Source of the DNA: Entrophospora sp. SA101
Lineage: Eukaryota; Glomeromycota; Glomeromycetes; Entrophosporales; Entrophosporaceae
Assembly: GCA_958430865.1 (NCBI GenBank)
Contig: CAUDNR010001546.1
Coordinates: forward strand, 23,237 to 87,236
Direction of reading: 5' to 3'
DNA length: 64,000 nt
The notes beneath the pieces were generated by a model that worked only from the letters and a program-made list of their open reading frames with translations, was not told the origin of the DNA and ran no database searches. The translations under genes were made by a program, and so were the position numbers. This document shows, in pieces, positions 37,621 to 47,121 of this stretch. Numbering within the stretch: position 1 is the stretch's first letter; every line of letters starts with the position of its first letter.

Positions 37621-38017
37621 TGCCTAAAGAACAAAATAAACGAAAACAACAAGACAGCCGAGAGAATGGTGGTGGTTATCGCCACCACTCGTCACTCTAG
37701 TTCAATTAATTAACATTCATTTTTTTAAAAAAATAATCCAACCAAGAACAAAGGAAATTAAAAAAAGAAATCAAAAGGGAGGAGAACAACCTGCCCTTAA
37801 AGATATTACCAATCAAGGCAATTCAAAAAAAAAAAGAAAAAAAAGATCACAGTTCAATGAAATAAATGATATTGAAATCAGTTCATTAATTGAAAACTTA
37901 AATCAGGAATCAACTCAAGAATGGATAGTTGATGGTACAATCAATATTTCGCAAAGATTTAGAAATTATCAGGAATTGGTTATTAAAAAATTTAAAAAAA
38001 AAGGTATCTTTTGTTAG
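37621..38017 (+). pseudogene. Exon-like fragment, Lys-rich, unidentified
   Basis: The frame from 37640 to the stop at 38015-38017 is open and its second half reads like protein (FNEINDIEISSLIENLNQES, then TQEWIVDGTINISQRF). A GTATCT donor-like site follows KKFKKK at about 38003. A 30-bp segment at about 37668-37699 (GGTGGTGGTTATCGCCAC...) recurs at 38268-38300. Together with the next open part this may be a broken or multi-exon gene; no family recognised. Confidence 0.35.
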
Positions 38018-38318
38018 TTATTAACACGTCTTCAGAACCATATCATACCAAACATCACTCACATTTCCTCATCTGTCAAAAAAATAAATTGTTTTTCCAA
38101 AAAAAAACCCCCCAATTTGCGTCTGTCCCAAAAAAATCTTTGCACAACACCAAGTGCCAGTTTGTTTTTTCTTTTTTAAAAATAAAAAAACAAAAACGTC
38201 TGATCAAACAGAAAAAGAAAAAAAGACGATTGGCAGGAAACTGCTGAGCAAGTGTTTATCATGAGGATGGTGGTGGTTATCGCCACTCGTCGTCACTCTA
38301 GTTTTAGAAAAAGAATAG

Positions 38319-38494
38319 ATGGTTGTAGTTATTGTCATTCTAGTCGTGCTAATAAATATTTTTTACATTCTTAGTAATACTGTTACTATCTATGATGAGG
38401 ATGCCTTTGATTTATCAAGTTATGCTTCTGATGAAGAGTTGGAAACGAACGCAAGACTATCTATTGAAAATTATGGTGAAAAATGGGTTGTTGG
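38319..38494 (+). pseudogene. Short gene fragment interrupted by hAT MITE
   Basis: An acidic stretch (YDEDAFDLSSYASDEELETN) runs to EKWVVG, then the frame enters the MITE at 38495 and stops there. Beyond the MITE the frame continues from the duplicated target, so the insertion is the interruption. The start codon and relation to the upstream fragment are uncertain. Confidence 0.4.
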
Positions 38495-38607
38495 CAGGGT
38501 TGGAAAATGTGCGGTCCATTAATGGTCTATTGGTGGCCATTGGGTCCATTAGCGTAACACTTTAGCCATAATTAGTATTTTATGGACCAGTCAATTTGCC
38601 AACCCTG
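38495..38607. mobile_element. hAT-type MITE, 113 bp, with 8-bp TSD
   Basis: Begins CAGGGTTGG and ends CCAACCCTG. It is flanked by the perfect direct repeat GTTGTTGG at 38487-38494 and 38608-38615. It shares its ends with 17803-17923 and has a similar interior (GGTCCATTA..., ACACTTTAGCCAT). Confidence 0.88.
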
Positions 38608-38615
38608 GTTGTTGG

Positions 38616-39534
38616 TGATTCTGGAAAAAAATGATCAAAAATAAAAATTTTTCTTATTTTTTTAAGAATAAGTCAGATAAAAAAAAATGTTTCGAAATAT
38701 CGATGTTGCTTATATTTATTTTCTATTTTTTCTGTTTTTTTGTTGCAAATTCGTACTGTTGCTTACGTTGCTTATATTCCAGACAATACGGTAAATATTT
38801 TTTTTAATATATTGTTATTAAAAGCAAAGTTACTGAAATAAGTAAATAAGTATCAAATGAATCAAATGAATGAATAAACAAATGAATTATACAGCACTAA
38901 TTAATAATAAAAATCATCTTACCATGCCAATAATTATTTTGCAAACTATTAAATAGTTAGTTTGCGGTTCACAACTAGTTATAGAGCTTCGCAATTCAAA
39001 AGGTTTCACCACAAGTCAAAACTAGTTTGACATATAACTTTTAATTTTAGTATTGACTTTTTTGCCTCTTCAAAATAGTTTTTGGCAACCAATGCTAATC
39101 ACAACCAAGGTTTCTGGTCCAAACTATTTTCGAAAAAAAAAGAAAATTTAAATTACAATAGGTTGTTGATTTATGTAATTTTTTCATGCTCATTCATTCT
39201 TATAAAAATATCAGCCAAAAATTAAATTTTGCCCAGTATTTCAATAAGAAAGATATCTCAATGTTAATGGTTTTAATTCATTGTAAATTATGCAACGGAC
39301 CAAAGCTCTTTATATTCTACCAATAGTCATTTAACTGATATTCAAAAGCTTGAATAAATTGTTTATTGACATCTTTAATGTATTTGAATATTTTAGTAAA
39401 TTTATTATGAAAAAAAAGTTTTTTGTACAATTTATATATTTATATTATTATAATTTTAAAATCCCAAGCTTTGATGAATTTACTAATTCTATTTTGAAAG
39501 GTTTAATAAAATAACATCATGAAAACATTTATTA
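38616..39534. other. Intergenic, nothing identified
   Basis: AT-rich sequence between the hAT MITE and the 3' end of the dsRBD gene. No intact open frame or repeat with definable ends was found. Confidence 0.5.
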
Positions 39535-40950
39535 TTAATTCTTTAATATACCATATGCCAGTTGACTCACATCCTCCTTTGCACTATGTCTTGTGGCATA
39601 AACCATTCCAGTGAACATATAATGGTTTACCGATAATTTAGCATAATAGCCACCATCAGCCAACCTATGATAGTCATATTCCGGTTTTCTCCAACGTCTC
39701 TTGGTTGCTAGCTCATGGATCAATGAAACGAATGTCTTGTCTACACGTAATATTGGTTTATGTGGCTCGTAACGTTGTTGTAGCCTTGCTGATCTTTCAA
39801 CCGATGGTTTATACGGTTTGTAACGTTGTTGTGATCTTTCAACTGTTGGTTTAGTAATGGTGACAGTGACAGGAGGCTTACTAGTCTTATTATGACCATC
39901 CTCACTGAACATTGATGGATACAGTTGCGCTAGTGTTTTTGATGTTGTATATGTTATTTTTTCTACTTCATCATCACTATTATCATTTGGAACCTCTTCT
40001 TCAACTGGAACTCCAAGATCATTAGTTACATTTTTATATGATTCAGGTTGTGTAAATTTTTTCCTATCTTCCATAAAAATAACATTTCCAATTAACCTTT
40101 GATAGTCAAGATCCATTTTATCAATCAACTTCTTTTCTTCATATTCTATTTCTTCATAAAGGATCTCAAAAGCAATCATTGCGACATGATCCTTGGCATA
40201 TTTATATTGAGCTTTATCAAATACTGATGTTGGGTTAAATCTTCTTTTCCCAACATCAACAACAATAAATTTAACGCTAGGATCTTCATCATGAATAGGT
40301 AGATTCTTAATTTCTTTGTATGTAACAGCTCCTAGATGGTATTTTTGAACTAGTTCGTGTAATAGAGTACGGGGACATGGTGGAAAATTTGGTTTTAATA
40401 TTTCATCATACCATTTTTTAACATTTGGTATCATTTCTGTCCAATGTAATCCACTAGCCATTTGTTGAACTCCTTTTCCATATTTTTCTAATCTGGGTTG
40501 ATATTTTGGCGTGAAAGCTTCAACCATGTATCTTTGAGTTCTTCGCAATTGTTCCGGGTATTTGCGTTGAAGGTAAATCATAGCTTGTTCTGCAACATCC
40601 CTTTTAGCGTTGCGTTTCTTCATGTGTTCCTGCCTAGTGCTCCATTTTTGATCATCAAATCTAAGAACACAATTAAATTTTAGTTCTTTGTTTTGAGTAG
40701 GTGTGAATCTTGGTTCAGTTTTGTATCTTAGATGTTGCTGGTATAAAGTGGTAATAACAGTCACAGGATTAAAATCGGTTTCATTTGTATTTGCTTGATT
40801 ACTATTACTATTACTATTACTATTACTATTACCATTACTATTACTATTACTATTACTATTACCATTACCATTACTATTACTATTACCATTACCATTACTA
40901 TTACCATTACCATTACTATTACTACTACTATTACTACTAACACTACTCAT
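39535..40950 (-). CDS. Protein with three double-stranded-RNA-binding domains
   Basis: Protein of 471 aa. I start it at ATG 40950 (MSSVSSNSSSNSN); the open frame extends further upstream but only through a homopolymer without an ATG. Residues about 10-52 are an Asn/Ser/Gly repeat coded by a TTACTA-type microsatellite (40797-40925). Three dsRBD-like units follow: near NPVTVITTLYQQHL...AKRDVAEQAMIYL, near PRTLLHELVQKYHLG...AKDHVAMIAFEIL, and at the C terminus KTFVSLIHELATKRRW...SAKEDVSQLAYGIL. Each shows the helix-strand-helix pattern with the AK-x-x-A helix; the second is the most diverged. No RNase III, helicase or deaminase domain is attached. A role in RNA silencing or dsRNA sensing is possible but is inference. 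Confidence 0.8.
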   Translation of the reverse strand: MSSVSSNSSSNSNGNGNSNGNGNSNSNGNGNSNSNSNSNGNSNSNSNSNSNQANTNETDFNPVTVITTLYQQHLRYKTEPRFTPTQNKELKFNCVLRFDDQKWSTRQEHMKKRNAKRDVAEQAMIYLQRKYPEQLRRTQRYMVEAFTPKYQPRLEKYGKGVQQMASGLHWTEMIPNVKKWYDEILKPNFPPCPRTLLHELVQKYHLGAVTYKEIKNLPIHDEDPSVKFIVVDVGKRRFNPTSVFDKAQYKYAKDHVAMIAFEILYEEIEYEEKKLIDKMDLDYQRLIGNVIFMEDRKKFTQPESYKNVTNDLGVPVEEEVPNDNSDDEVEKITYTTSKTLAQLYPSMFSEDGHNKTSKPPVTVTITKPTVERSQQRYKPYKPSVERSARLQQRYEPHKPILRVDKTFVSLIHELATKRRWRKPEYDYHRLADGGYYAKLSVNHYMFTGMVYATRHSAKEDVSQLAYGILKN

Positions 40951-41010
40951 GTTTACTATTATTATTATTATTATTATTTTTTTTTTTTTTTTTCTTTTTT
41001 GTGGAAACAA

Positions 41011-41758
41011 TATTTTTTATTTTTTTATTTTTTTTTGTGGAAACAATATGATTATTTATCTGTATAGGTTGTACGAGAGATTTTAACAAGAAGTGAATCA
41101 CGTTCTAAAATTACCAAATTTTATTTTATATTATTTTTTTTGTCAAAAAAAAAAGATCTCTATTTGACTTTGGTTTTAGCTCTTCACTTCAAAAAAGGAA
41201 GCTTTATTTAATTGAAAGAAAAATAACCTTCAGTAAAGAAAGGAATAAATATGTTCAAAGTATTCAAATTTACTGAATAAAGATGATAATGATGATGGAT
41301 TTATTTTTATTTGTCGGGTGACACACTACTAATTCTGCTATTATTAATACAAATAATGGAAATAGAAGAAATTTCTATTTCTAATCGAGAACAATACCGC
41401 GACCCAAAAATATTTTGAATTCGCGAAATAATGACGCGAAGAAAGCCTACTACTACCCAAATAGTGACTGTATTCGAATATTCACTTCCCTTAAAATCAT
41501 CTGATGTAACATAAAAGTTTAAAGGGATTTTTGATGTGTAACACCAGGATCCGCAAATATGATAGTTATATGGTGCAAGTCACCTAGTCCCGCAACTTGC
41601 TGCGCCTCGTGGCCAATTTTGGGAAAATCACCAAAACTCAGAATTTGTAAGTTATGCTCAAAAATGCAATAAAATTTTATATCACGTGACCTTTAATGGT
41701 GATACAAATTAAAAAAAATATTTATATATTAATATATAACATTGCTAAAAAAAATTTC
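41011..41758. other. Upstream of dsRBD gene, no gene seen
   Basis: About 750 bp. The stretch 41520-41620 (GGTGCAAGTCACCTAGTCCC...CTTGCTGCGCCTCGTGGCC) is more GC-rich than its surroundings and looks like part of a mobile element, but no ends are visible. Confidence 0.4.
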
Positions 41759-41824
41759 CTTCTTCATGTGAAGAAGCCAATGCTCCTGCAGAGAGCATTC
41801 TTTGAGAGCTTTGCCCTCAAAGAA
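41759..41824. repeat. Three consecutive perfect hairpins
   Basis: CTTCTTCA/TGAAGAAG (41759-41776, 8-bp stem), ATGCTC/GAGCAT (41780-41798, 6-bp stem, 7-nt loop) and TTCTTTGAG/CTCAAAGAA (41798-41824, 9-bp stem, 9-nt loop) follow one another almost without spacers. Role unknown; see findings. Confidence 0.75.
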
Positions 41825-41867
41825 TTTTTGGACACCATACATTTTTCATATTAAAAAGATTAATTGT

Positions 41868-41877
41868 NNNNNNNNNN
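41868..41877. other. Assembly gap (10 N)
   Basis: Ten N separate fungal sequence on the left from a contig that starts inside a Mollicutes-type gene. Confidence 1.
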
Positions 41878-42492
41878 GTTGAGAGAATTATTATAGATTA
41901 CTTTGAAGACACTGAGTTAGCCACTGAATTGAAAAAAGATTGGAAACTATGAAATCAAAGAGCTCATATTTTTTCTAAAATAGAAGAAGGAGGTAATATT
42001 TGAGGCAAACCTGCTAAAGATATAATTCTTAAAGACATTATAGAAAGCAAGATTGAAAGAATTAAAGAATTAGAAGCAGAGGTAGAAGAGTTAGAAGAAA
42101 GAGTAGAAATAGAACAGGAACAAGTTAAGGAAGTTGTAGCAACTGGTGAAAAATGAAGTAAAGCTCAAGCAGAAGATTTCAAAGAAAAATCACTAATGCT
42201 ACAAAAGTCTGATAAAATGCTTGAAGAGGAGGTAGCAAAAAATACAAAATTACAAGAAGAGTCAGAAGAGAAATCAAAAATGTTAGCAAAAAGTGAGGAA
42301 AGAGAAGAAGAACTAAATAGACAACTTTATTTAGAAAGAAAACCCTTGCCTGCTCTACCTAAAAAACGAAATGCTTTCCAAAAATTAGGTTCAAGAATTA
42401 AAACCAAGTTCCAAAAACTTCAACAATTGGTAGAAAATAAAAAACATCAAACCCGAGAATTTACTGCTCGAATAGAAGTAAAAGTTAATTAG
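41878..42492 (+). CDS. Mollicutes-type coiled-coil protein, 5' partial, code 4
   Basis: Open for 204 codons only if TGA is read as Trp (TGA at 41950, 42001 and 42154); the 5' end is lost in the gap. The N-terminal part (IIIDYFEDTELATELKKDW) is followed by a long Glu/Lys coiled coil from about residue 60 to 150. A basic tail (RNAFQKLGSRIKTKFQKLQQ) ends in ARIEVKVN. The ending resembles that of the next gene (QIEVKKW), so the two may be paralogues. No bacterial family named. The source is most likely the Mollicutes-related endobacteria of these fungi, either as transferred DNA or as contamination. Confidence 0.78.
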
Positions 42493-42506
42493 TTTACTTT
42501 ATTATT

Positions 42507-43142
42507 ATGAAAGAATTGCTTTACACTATTTTAGAGTTAGAAGAATGACATAGCAGTAATTCCACTTGTGTTTTTTGCTTTGATTTAAAAAAAGCAGTTT
42601 GTCAGATAAGGACACGAAGCAAAGCAACTGGCGAAATGATTGAAAGTGATAAGGCTTGTGAAGGTTGCAAAGATAAATTTGAAAATGATGAGTTGCCTAA
42701 GTGTGATTGCGGAAGGTTAAAGACTAGATACACTTGTGATTGCAAAGAAGAGAAAAATGAAAAAGGACTTCCTCTTTTACCTCATCAAAATGGAGGAATG
42801 GCATTTTTTTATGAACAACAAATAAATTCCTTACAAGAACAACTAAACAAGACTGAAGAAACCTTAGAAATTGAAAGGGAAGAAGTAGTCAAATTTCAAA
42901 AAAAGTCTGAGGAATGAGGTAAGAGGCAAAAGCAAGAACTTTTGGATAGAATAAAAGAATTGGAGACTGAACTAGAAAGATTAAAAAAATTAACCCCTAA
43001 AGAACTAGTTGATAAATTAAGTGCTAAAGAAAAGGAAATCAATGATTTAAAATTTCAATTAACCCAATTACAACAGCAAAACGGTCAATTAGTTGCTCAA
43101 ATTGAAGTTAAAAAATGACCTTGATTGAAAATAAGAAAATAA
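42507..43142 (+). CDS. Mollicutes-type Cys-rich coiled-coil protein, code 4
   Basis: ATG at 42507, 14 bp after the previous stop, and TAA at 43140-43142; 211 aa with TGA read as Trp at codons 14, 137, 204 and 206. In the standard code it would be cut into pieces. The N-terminal 90 residues carry C-x2-C, C-x2-C and CDC...CDC clusters that suggest zinc binding (CVFCFDLKKAVC, ACEGCKDKF, CDCGRLKTRYTCDC). A coiled coil follows (INSLQEQLNKTEETLEIERE, later KEKEINDLKFQLTQLQQQN). The close spacing and shared direction with the previous gene suggest an operon. Product function unknown. Confidence 0.82.
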
Positions 43143-43264
43143 TTTAAAGAGGATTGAGGAAATTTTCCTCTTGATGATAATCCAAAGATAATAAAACAGT
43201 TACAATATTACTGTTAAAACTACTGTTTCTGACTTAAAAGATGAAGATTTTGCCAAAGCTGCTG

Positions 43265-43384
43265 ATGAATAAAAAAAATATTTCAAAGAATAAAGAAAAT
43301 TATGATGATAAATCTATTTGATGATGAATAGCAGGTATAACTTTTTTAAGTTTTATAATTGCTGATTTAAAAGAATTAAAATAA
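43265..43384 (+). CDS. Small membrane protein-like ORF, code 4
   Basis: 39 codons from ATG 43265 to TAA 43382-43384. Three consecutive TGA codons would encode WWW at the start of a hydrophobic helix (IAGITFLSFIIA) after a charged segment (NKENYDDKS). This is a typical single-pass bacterial membrane peptide layout. It is short, so confidence is moderate, but the TGA triplet fits the recoding of its two neighbours. Confidence 0.5.
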
Positions 43385-43413
43385 AAAAATAGATCAATAC
43401 TGTAATAATAAGA

Positions 43414-43680
43414 TTATTTTTCTTCTAAGGATTTTTGTCTTTTAGTGGGTAATAATACACCTTCATGATGTTTTCTTTTTCCAACATTTATTATTTTTCT
43501 TTCCTCTTGGTAAATTTCATAAGTAATCCTTTCTTTTCTTAGATAAGCTTCCAGTGTTTGAGTATCATTTATTTTGAAAATGTATGGAGCAATTTTTTCG
43601 CCTTGTTCCTTTTTTAAAATACTTCTGATTGTACTATAATTCTTGGGTTCCATAGTAGATCTGATGTAAATTAATTTCAT
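43414..43680 (-). CDS. Hypothetical 88-aa basic protein, probably bacterial
   Basis: ATG at 43680, stop at 43414. Lys/Glu-rich with no Trp (MKLIYIRSTMEPKNYSTIRS ... RKIINVGKRKHHEG), so it does not itself test the genetic code. It converges with the small code-4 ORF, 29 bp away, and no introns are needed, so I assign it to the bacterial segment. No family recognised. Confidence 0.5.
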   Translation of the reverse strand: MKLIYIRSTMEPKNYSTIRSILKKEQGEKIAPYIFKINDTQTLEAYLRKERITYEIYQEERKIINVGKRKHHEGVLLPTKRQKSLEEK

Positions 43681-43775
43681 ATTAATTATTTTATATAGGA
43701 GTAATTCTATATCACTTGATATTTAAGGAAAAAACAAAGATAACAAACAAATGGGAGATTTTAATAATCACTTTA

Positions 43776-43847
43776 CAAATTTTGATCCCTGAAATTTTTG
43801 GTAATACCAATGTTCACTTTGTCTGGTTTTGTTGCAGCATACCCCAT
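43776..43847 (+). repeat. Fungal gene-end repeat (NFDP-stop)
   Basis: Reads AATTTTGATCCCTGA then AATTTTTGGTAATACC...TTTGTTGCAGCATACCCC. The reverse strand at 62904-62975 carries the same sequence, where it is the last codons (FINFDP, stop) and 3' flank of a fungal-type gene. It therefore marks the return to fungal DNA right of the bacterial segment. Confidence 0.7.
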
Positions 43848-44366
43848 ATAAGAATATGAGAATTAATTGCCATATCATCCTGTAGACAAAAAGCGCAATA
43901 CAATTTTTTGTGCAAATGACAATTGGTTTACATGTAGATCATTCCCAAACTGAAACACTTACATTATAAAAATGCAGATCTTTCACTGAAGCCATTATGA
44001 TCATGTTATTTATGAGATTATGTGTGACCTAAGATTTCTGTTATCCCCAAACCCCCTAAAATATTAGCTAATATATGTCAGCACCCTTAGGTGTTAAGAG
44101 TTGAACACTCTTCTGCCTCAATTTACATTTAGTCAATGTTACAAGACTTTGATCTAAAATTCCAGTATGGTTTGTATCTATGTTATTGTTGTCTATGTTT
44201 ATTGTTGTTTTTATTAATTGTTGTATTCACACAATCAACTTATTATTATTATTTATTGTTTTTTGAATTCTGGGTTTTGATTATATAAAACTTAAAAAAG
44301 GCAGGCGACAGGTGGGTGTACAATTCAATTTAGCACATACTGATTAGGGATGGGAATGGTTCAGTT
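43848..44366. other. Intergenic, no gene
   Basis: AT-rich sequence with TATTGTTG-type short repeats near 44180-44260. GGTGTTAAGAGTTG at 44092-44105 has a reverse complement at 8640-8653. No definable element. Confidence 0.4.
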
Positions 44367-44595
44367 TCATAGGCAGAAGTTTGTCTGATTGGCTAATTTT
44401 GCCGATCAATTTCAATTGAGTTCGCATATTATTTATATAGTTTAAAGTACTTTTTAGGATTTTTAAGAATACAACGTTTCACTAATAAAAAAATAAAAAA
44501 TCATTGCAAAAGCCTTTAAAATAATACCAACGTTCACTGTGCAAAAGAATCAAAAAAGAATCATACTCCCGACATACTTTACTTAGAAGACAAAA

Positions 44596-47121
44596 ATGCC
44601 ATTTACTAGTAGTATTACAGGGCCATGTGCGATTACTATATGCAAGAGACAGTCTTCTGACTGGAGAAAGGTAACTGAACACGTTATTTCCAAAGGTCAA
44701 ACTAACAAAACTTTTCCAAATTATGTTCAACTAGGCGATACAATTTGTTTAAACTGTTATAATGGAATCATAACAAGGAGTGCAATCGAATTTCAGCAAC
44801 ATGCATTAGAACAGTCCCATCATAATGAGCCAGAAATTTATATAGAAACTTCTAGTAAAGATAATAATAATAATTTAACTTTTTCACAAGCAGTAGGGAT
44901 AGTCACAGATATTCTCTATGAACGAGAACATCAAGGATTGCCACCAATTTGGATATTTGAAGAATTTTGTGCAGTTATGGAATTAGAAGATAAACGGCTG
45001 AAGTATTTTTTTGATGAATTATATTTATCAATCAACCCGTTAAAAAAAAGCAAATCTACAATGGAAAATGTATCAAAACAGTTGGTATTTTTATGTTATT
45101 TTATTTGTGGTATTAGAAATAAGTTTGTTAATAATGCAAAAAGAGATCTAGGGATGTATTTAGATTCTACTGGGACACCTGATTCAACGATAGACACCTT
45201 GGCAACATTAGGTATGACAATAACATCTCGTTCAATTGCTTACCACAAGGATGCTATATCTAAAAAACATTTGACAACTGTGGAATCAAATCTTGCAGAT
45301 AGTACTAATAGTGCTCTAGTTTTAAATATTGACGATTATCACAGTATACACATTAAAAGAATGCCTGACACTACCACAACATCAAGTGCAGAACATCTTG
45401 CTACTATTTTACTTAACCCAATTAAGAATCAACCAGCAATACCAAGAGAAGATATTCATAATCCTGCGTTAATTGAAGCTCAGCTAATCAAAATTGGAAT
45501 TGAAAACAATTTTATGTCAACGTATTCACTTTCTCATAACCAACGTTGGGGGTTTCACCTTGTGAGTGATAAAACAAAGCTTGAAGAATTAACAGTCCAT
45601 AGCTATGATGTTCGTTTAAAAGAAAAAAGGAACACAAGATCACTAAAAGATGCTGTACTTGTGGATCTCTTGGAGAGTAAACTTCAATCAATGGAAGCTT
45701 ATATAAATGCTATTAATGTTGCAGCATCTGTTCCAACAATAAATAGATATATTGAAGATGGCAATGTCATCCCAGTTGTTGCTGATTGGCCTGGTCAAAT
45801 ATTCCTAAGAACTGCTATATCACAGTGTCTTATCTATGGTAACTCTTCTGGAATTACTAACAAAGTTTTATCATTTCTTCCAATGATGGGACCATTGCAT
45901 ATCTCTTTGAATAGCCGTGAGTTAATATTTCTTCAATATCAACCATTTTTCTCTGGAATGTACAGTTATATATTTGGTGCCAGGAAAAAACTTGCTCAAA
46001 AACCAAAACCATGGCGTATAAATTTACTGTTGGAACTCTCACGTAGTGCATGGCAAGAAATTTCAAAGATAATTGAAATTAAATTTGGATATGCATGTAA
46101 AGATGTAGAATACATAGCACTTAAAGACCTATTAGATAACATGATTCCATTGGTTCTTGATATTTATGCTTTGTTTTTTCGGGCTGGTGATTTTAACTCT
46201 TACATTGAATCTTGTTTTCGAGTTTGGGTTATTTTTCTTAGGTTCCATCGTAAAAATTATACTAAAGCACCTTTAATGTTTCTTTCTGACGTTTTTTATT
46301 GGCAATCCAAAAGTCATTCAATTCTAGAGATAATGAATGCTGAACTGCCAAAATTCTCTGATTCACCTGTAGAAATCTTTCATAGTCTTTTACGGCGCAG
46401 TACAGAGAAACATCTTACAGCAGACCAAATAATAAAAACAGCACGAAATATCAATTATTTACGATTTGATGATGATGACTTTAAGGAAAACTTTGTTCAC
46501 ACTTCATCTTGGGCAGTTTATCAGTATTCTTCTCGGAATATTGAAACTTTGACACGAAAAACTGCATGTTATCTTCTAGATTGTTTTACTGATATCTATA
46601 CTCGTATTAATCATAAGAAAATTCAATTTTTAATTCCACCACAGGTTTCTATGAAACGCCCATTAAAAAGGAGTAAGAAGGAAGGAAGTGCTAATACAGG
46701 AAACAGTATTCCTATTCCAGCAATGAAGATGAAGGAGGCATGGCTTTGTCATCTACCTTTAGGATATAGCTCTTCACATAAGCCTAGTTTGTATGGTTGT
46801 GATTCTTCTAATTGTTTTATTACTAAAACTATAATCACTGAAGAAACAGGGCAGGTACTGCCATGTGGCCATGCATATCATAACACATGTTTTAGCCAAG
46901 ATGGGTCCAAGTGCTTACATTGTTTAGATTTTATTAAGGATGGCGTTGATAAACATGTTCAATCACTTCTAGAAAGTTTGCATCAAATTAATTCAAATAG
47001 TAGTGCTGAAGGTGAAGATCCCGGTTCTATTCTTGAAGATGATAATGATGACATTAAGGAATCTGCAGATGACATTTTAGTCCCATGGGATGATACAATA
47101 TGGCAATTTCTTCAGTTATAG
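44596..47121 (+). CDS. 841-aa protein with DDE-like core and C-terminal RING-like finger
   Basis: Single-exon gene with ATG at 44596. Near residue 50 there is a C-x2-C...H-x5-H cluster (CLNCYNGIITRS). The middle has blocks that look like the strands of an RNase H-like transposase fold: ALVLNIDDYHSIH (about 250), VIPVVADWPGQIF (about 394) and LPMMGPLHISLNSRE. Residues about 735-778 carry Cys/His pairs (CDSSNC, LPCGHAYHNTCF, KCLHC) that fit a RING-type finger. The tail is acidic. I recognise no named family with certainty; a transposase-derived multi-copy fungal family is my inference. The inverted arms around it and a broken relative next door support mobility. The frame is intact over 2.5 kb, so the gene is recent or selected. 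Confidence 0.75.
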   Translation: MPFTSSITGPCAITICKRQSSDWRKVTEHVISKGQTNKTFPNYVQLGDTICLNCYNGIITRSAIEFQQHALEQSHHNEPEIYIETSSKDNNNNLTFSQAVGIVTDILYEREHQGLPPIWIFEEFCAVMELEDKRLKYFFDELYLSINPLKKSKSTMENVSKQLVFLCYFICGIRNKFVNNAKRDLGMYLDSTGTPDSTIDTLATLGMTITSRSIAYHKDAISKKHLTTVESNLADSTNSALVLNIDDYHSIHIKRMPDTTTTSSAEHLATILLNPIKNQPAIPREDIHNPALIEAQLIKIGIENNFMSTYSLSHNQRWGFHLVSDKTKLEELTVHSYDVRLKEKRNTRSLKDAVLVDLLESKLQSMEAYINAINVAASVPTINRYIEDGNVIPVVADWPGQIFLRTAISQCLIYGNSSGITNKVLSFLPMMGPLHISLNSRELIFLQYQPFFSGMYSYIFGARKKLAQKPKPWRINLLLELSRSAWQEISKIIEIKFGYACKDVEYIALKDLLDNMIPLVLDIYALFFRAGDFNSYIESCFRVWVIFLRFHRKNYTKAPLMFLSDVFYWQSKSHSILEIMNAELPKFSDSPVEIFHSLLRRSTEKHLTADQIIKTARNINYLRFDDDDFKENFVHTSSWAVYQYSSRNIETLTRKTACYLLDCFTDIYTRINHKKIQFLIPPQVSMKRPLKRSKKEGSANTGNSIPIPAMKMKEAWLCHLPLGYSSSHKPSLYGCDSSNCFITKTIITEETGQVLPCGHAYHNTCFSQDGSKCLHCLDFIKDGVDKHVQSLLESLHQINSNSSAEGEDPGSILEDDNDDIKESADDILVPWDDTIWQFLQL

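Noticed and set aside
40951..41010. Upstream start (TTG) for the dsRBD protein
   Set aside because: No ATG, and the extension is poly-Lys/poly-Ile from a homopolymer run.
41759..41824. tRNA gene
   Set aside because: Three hairpins only, no acceptor stem enclosing them, no conserved T-loop or D-loop bases.
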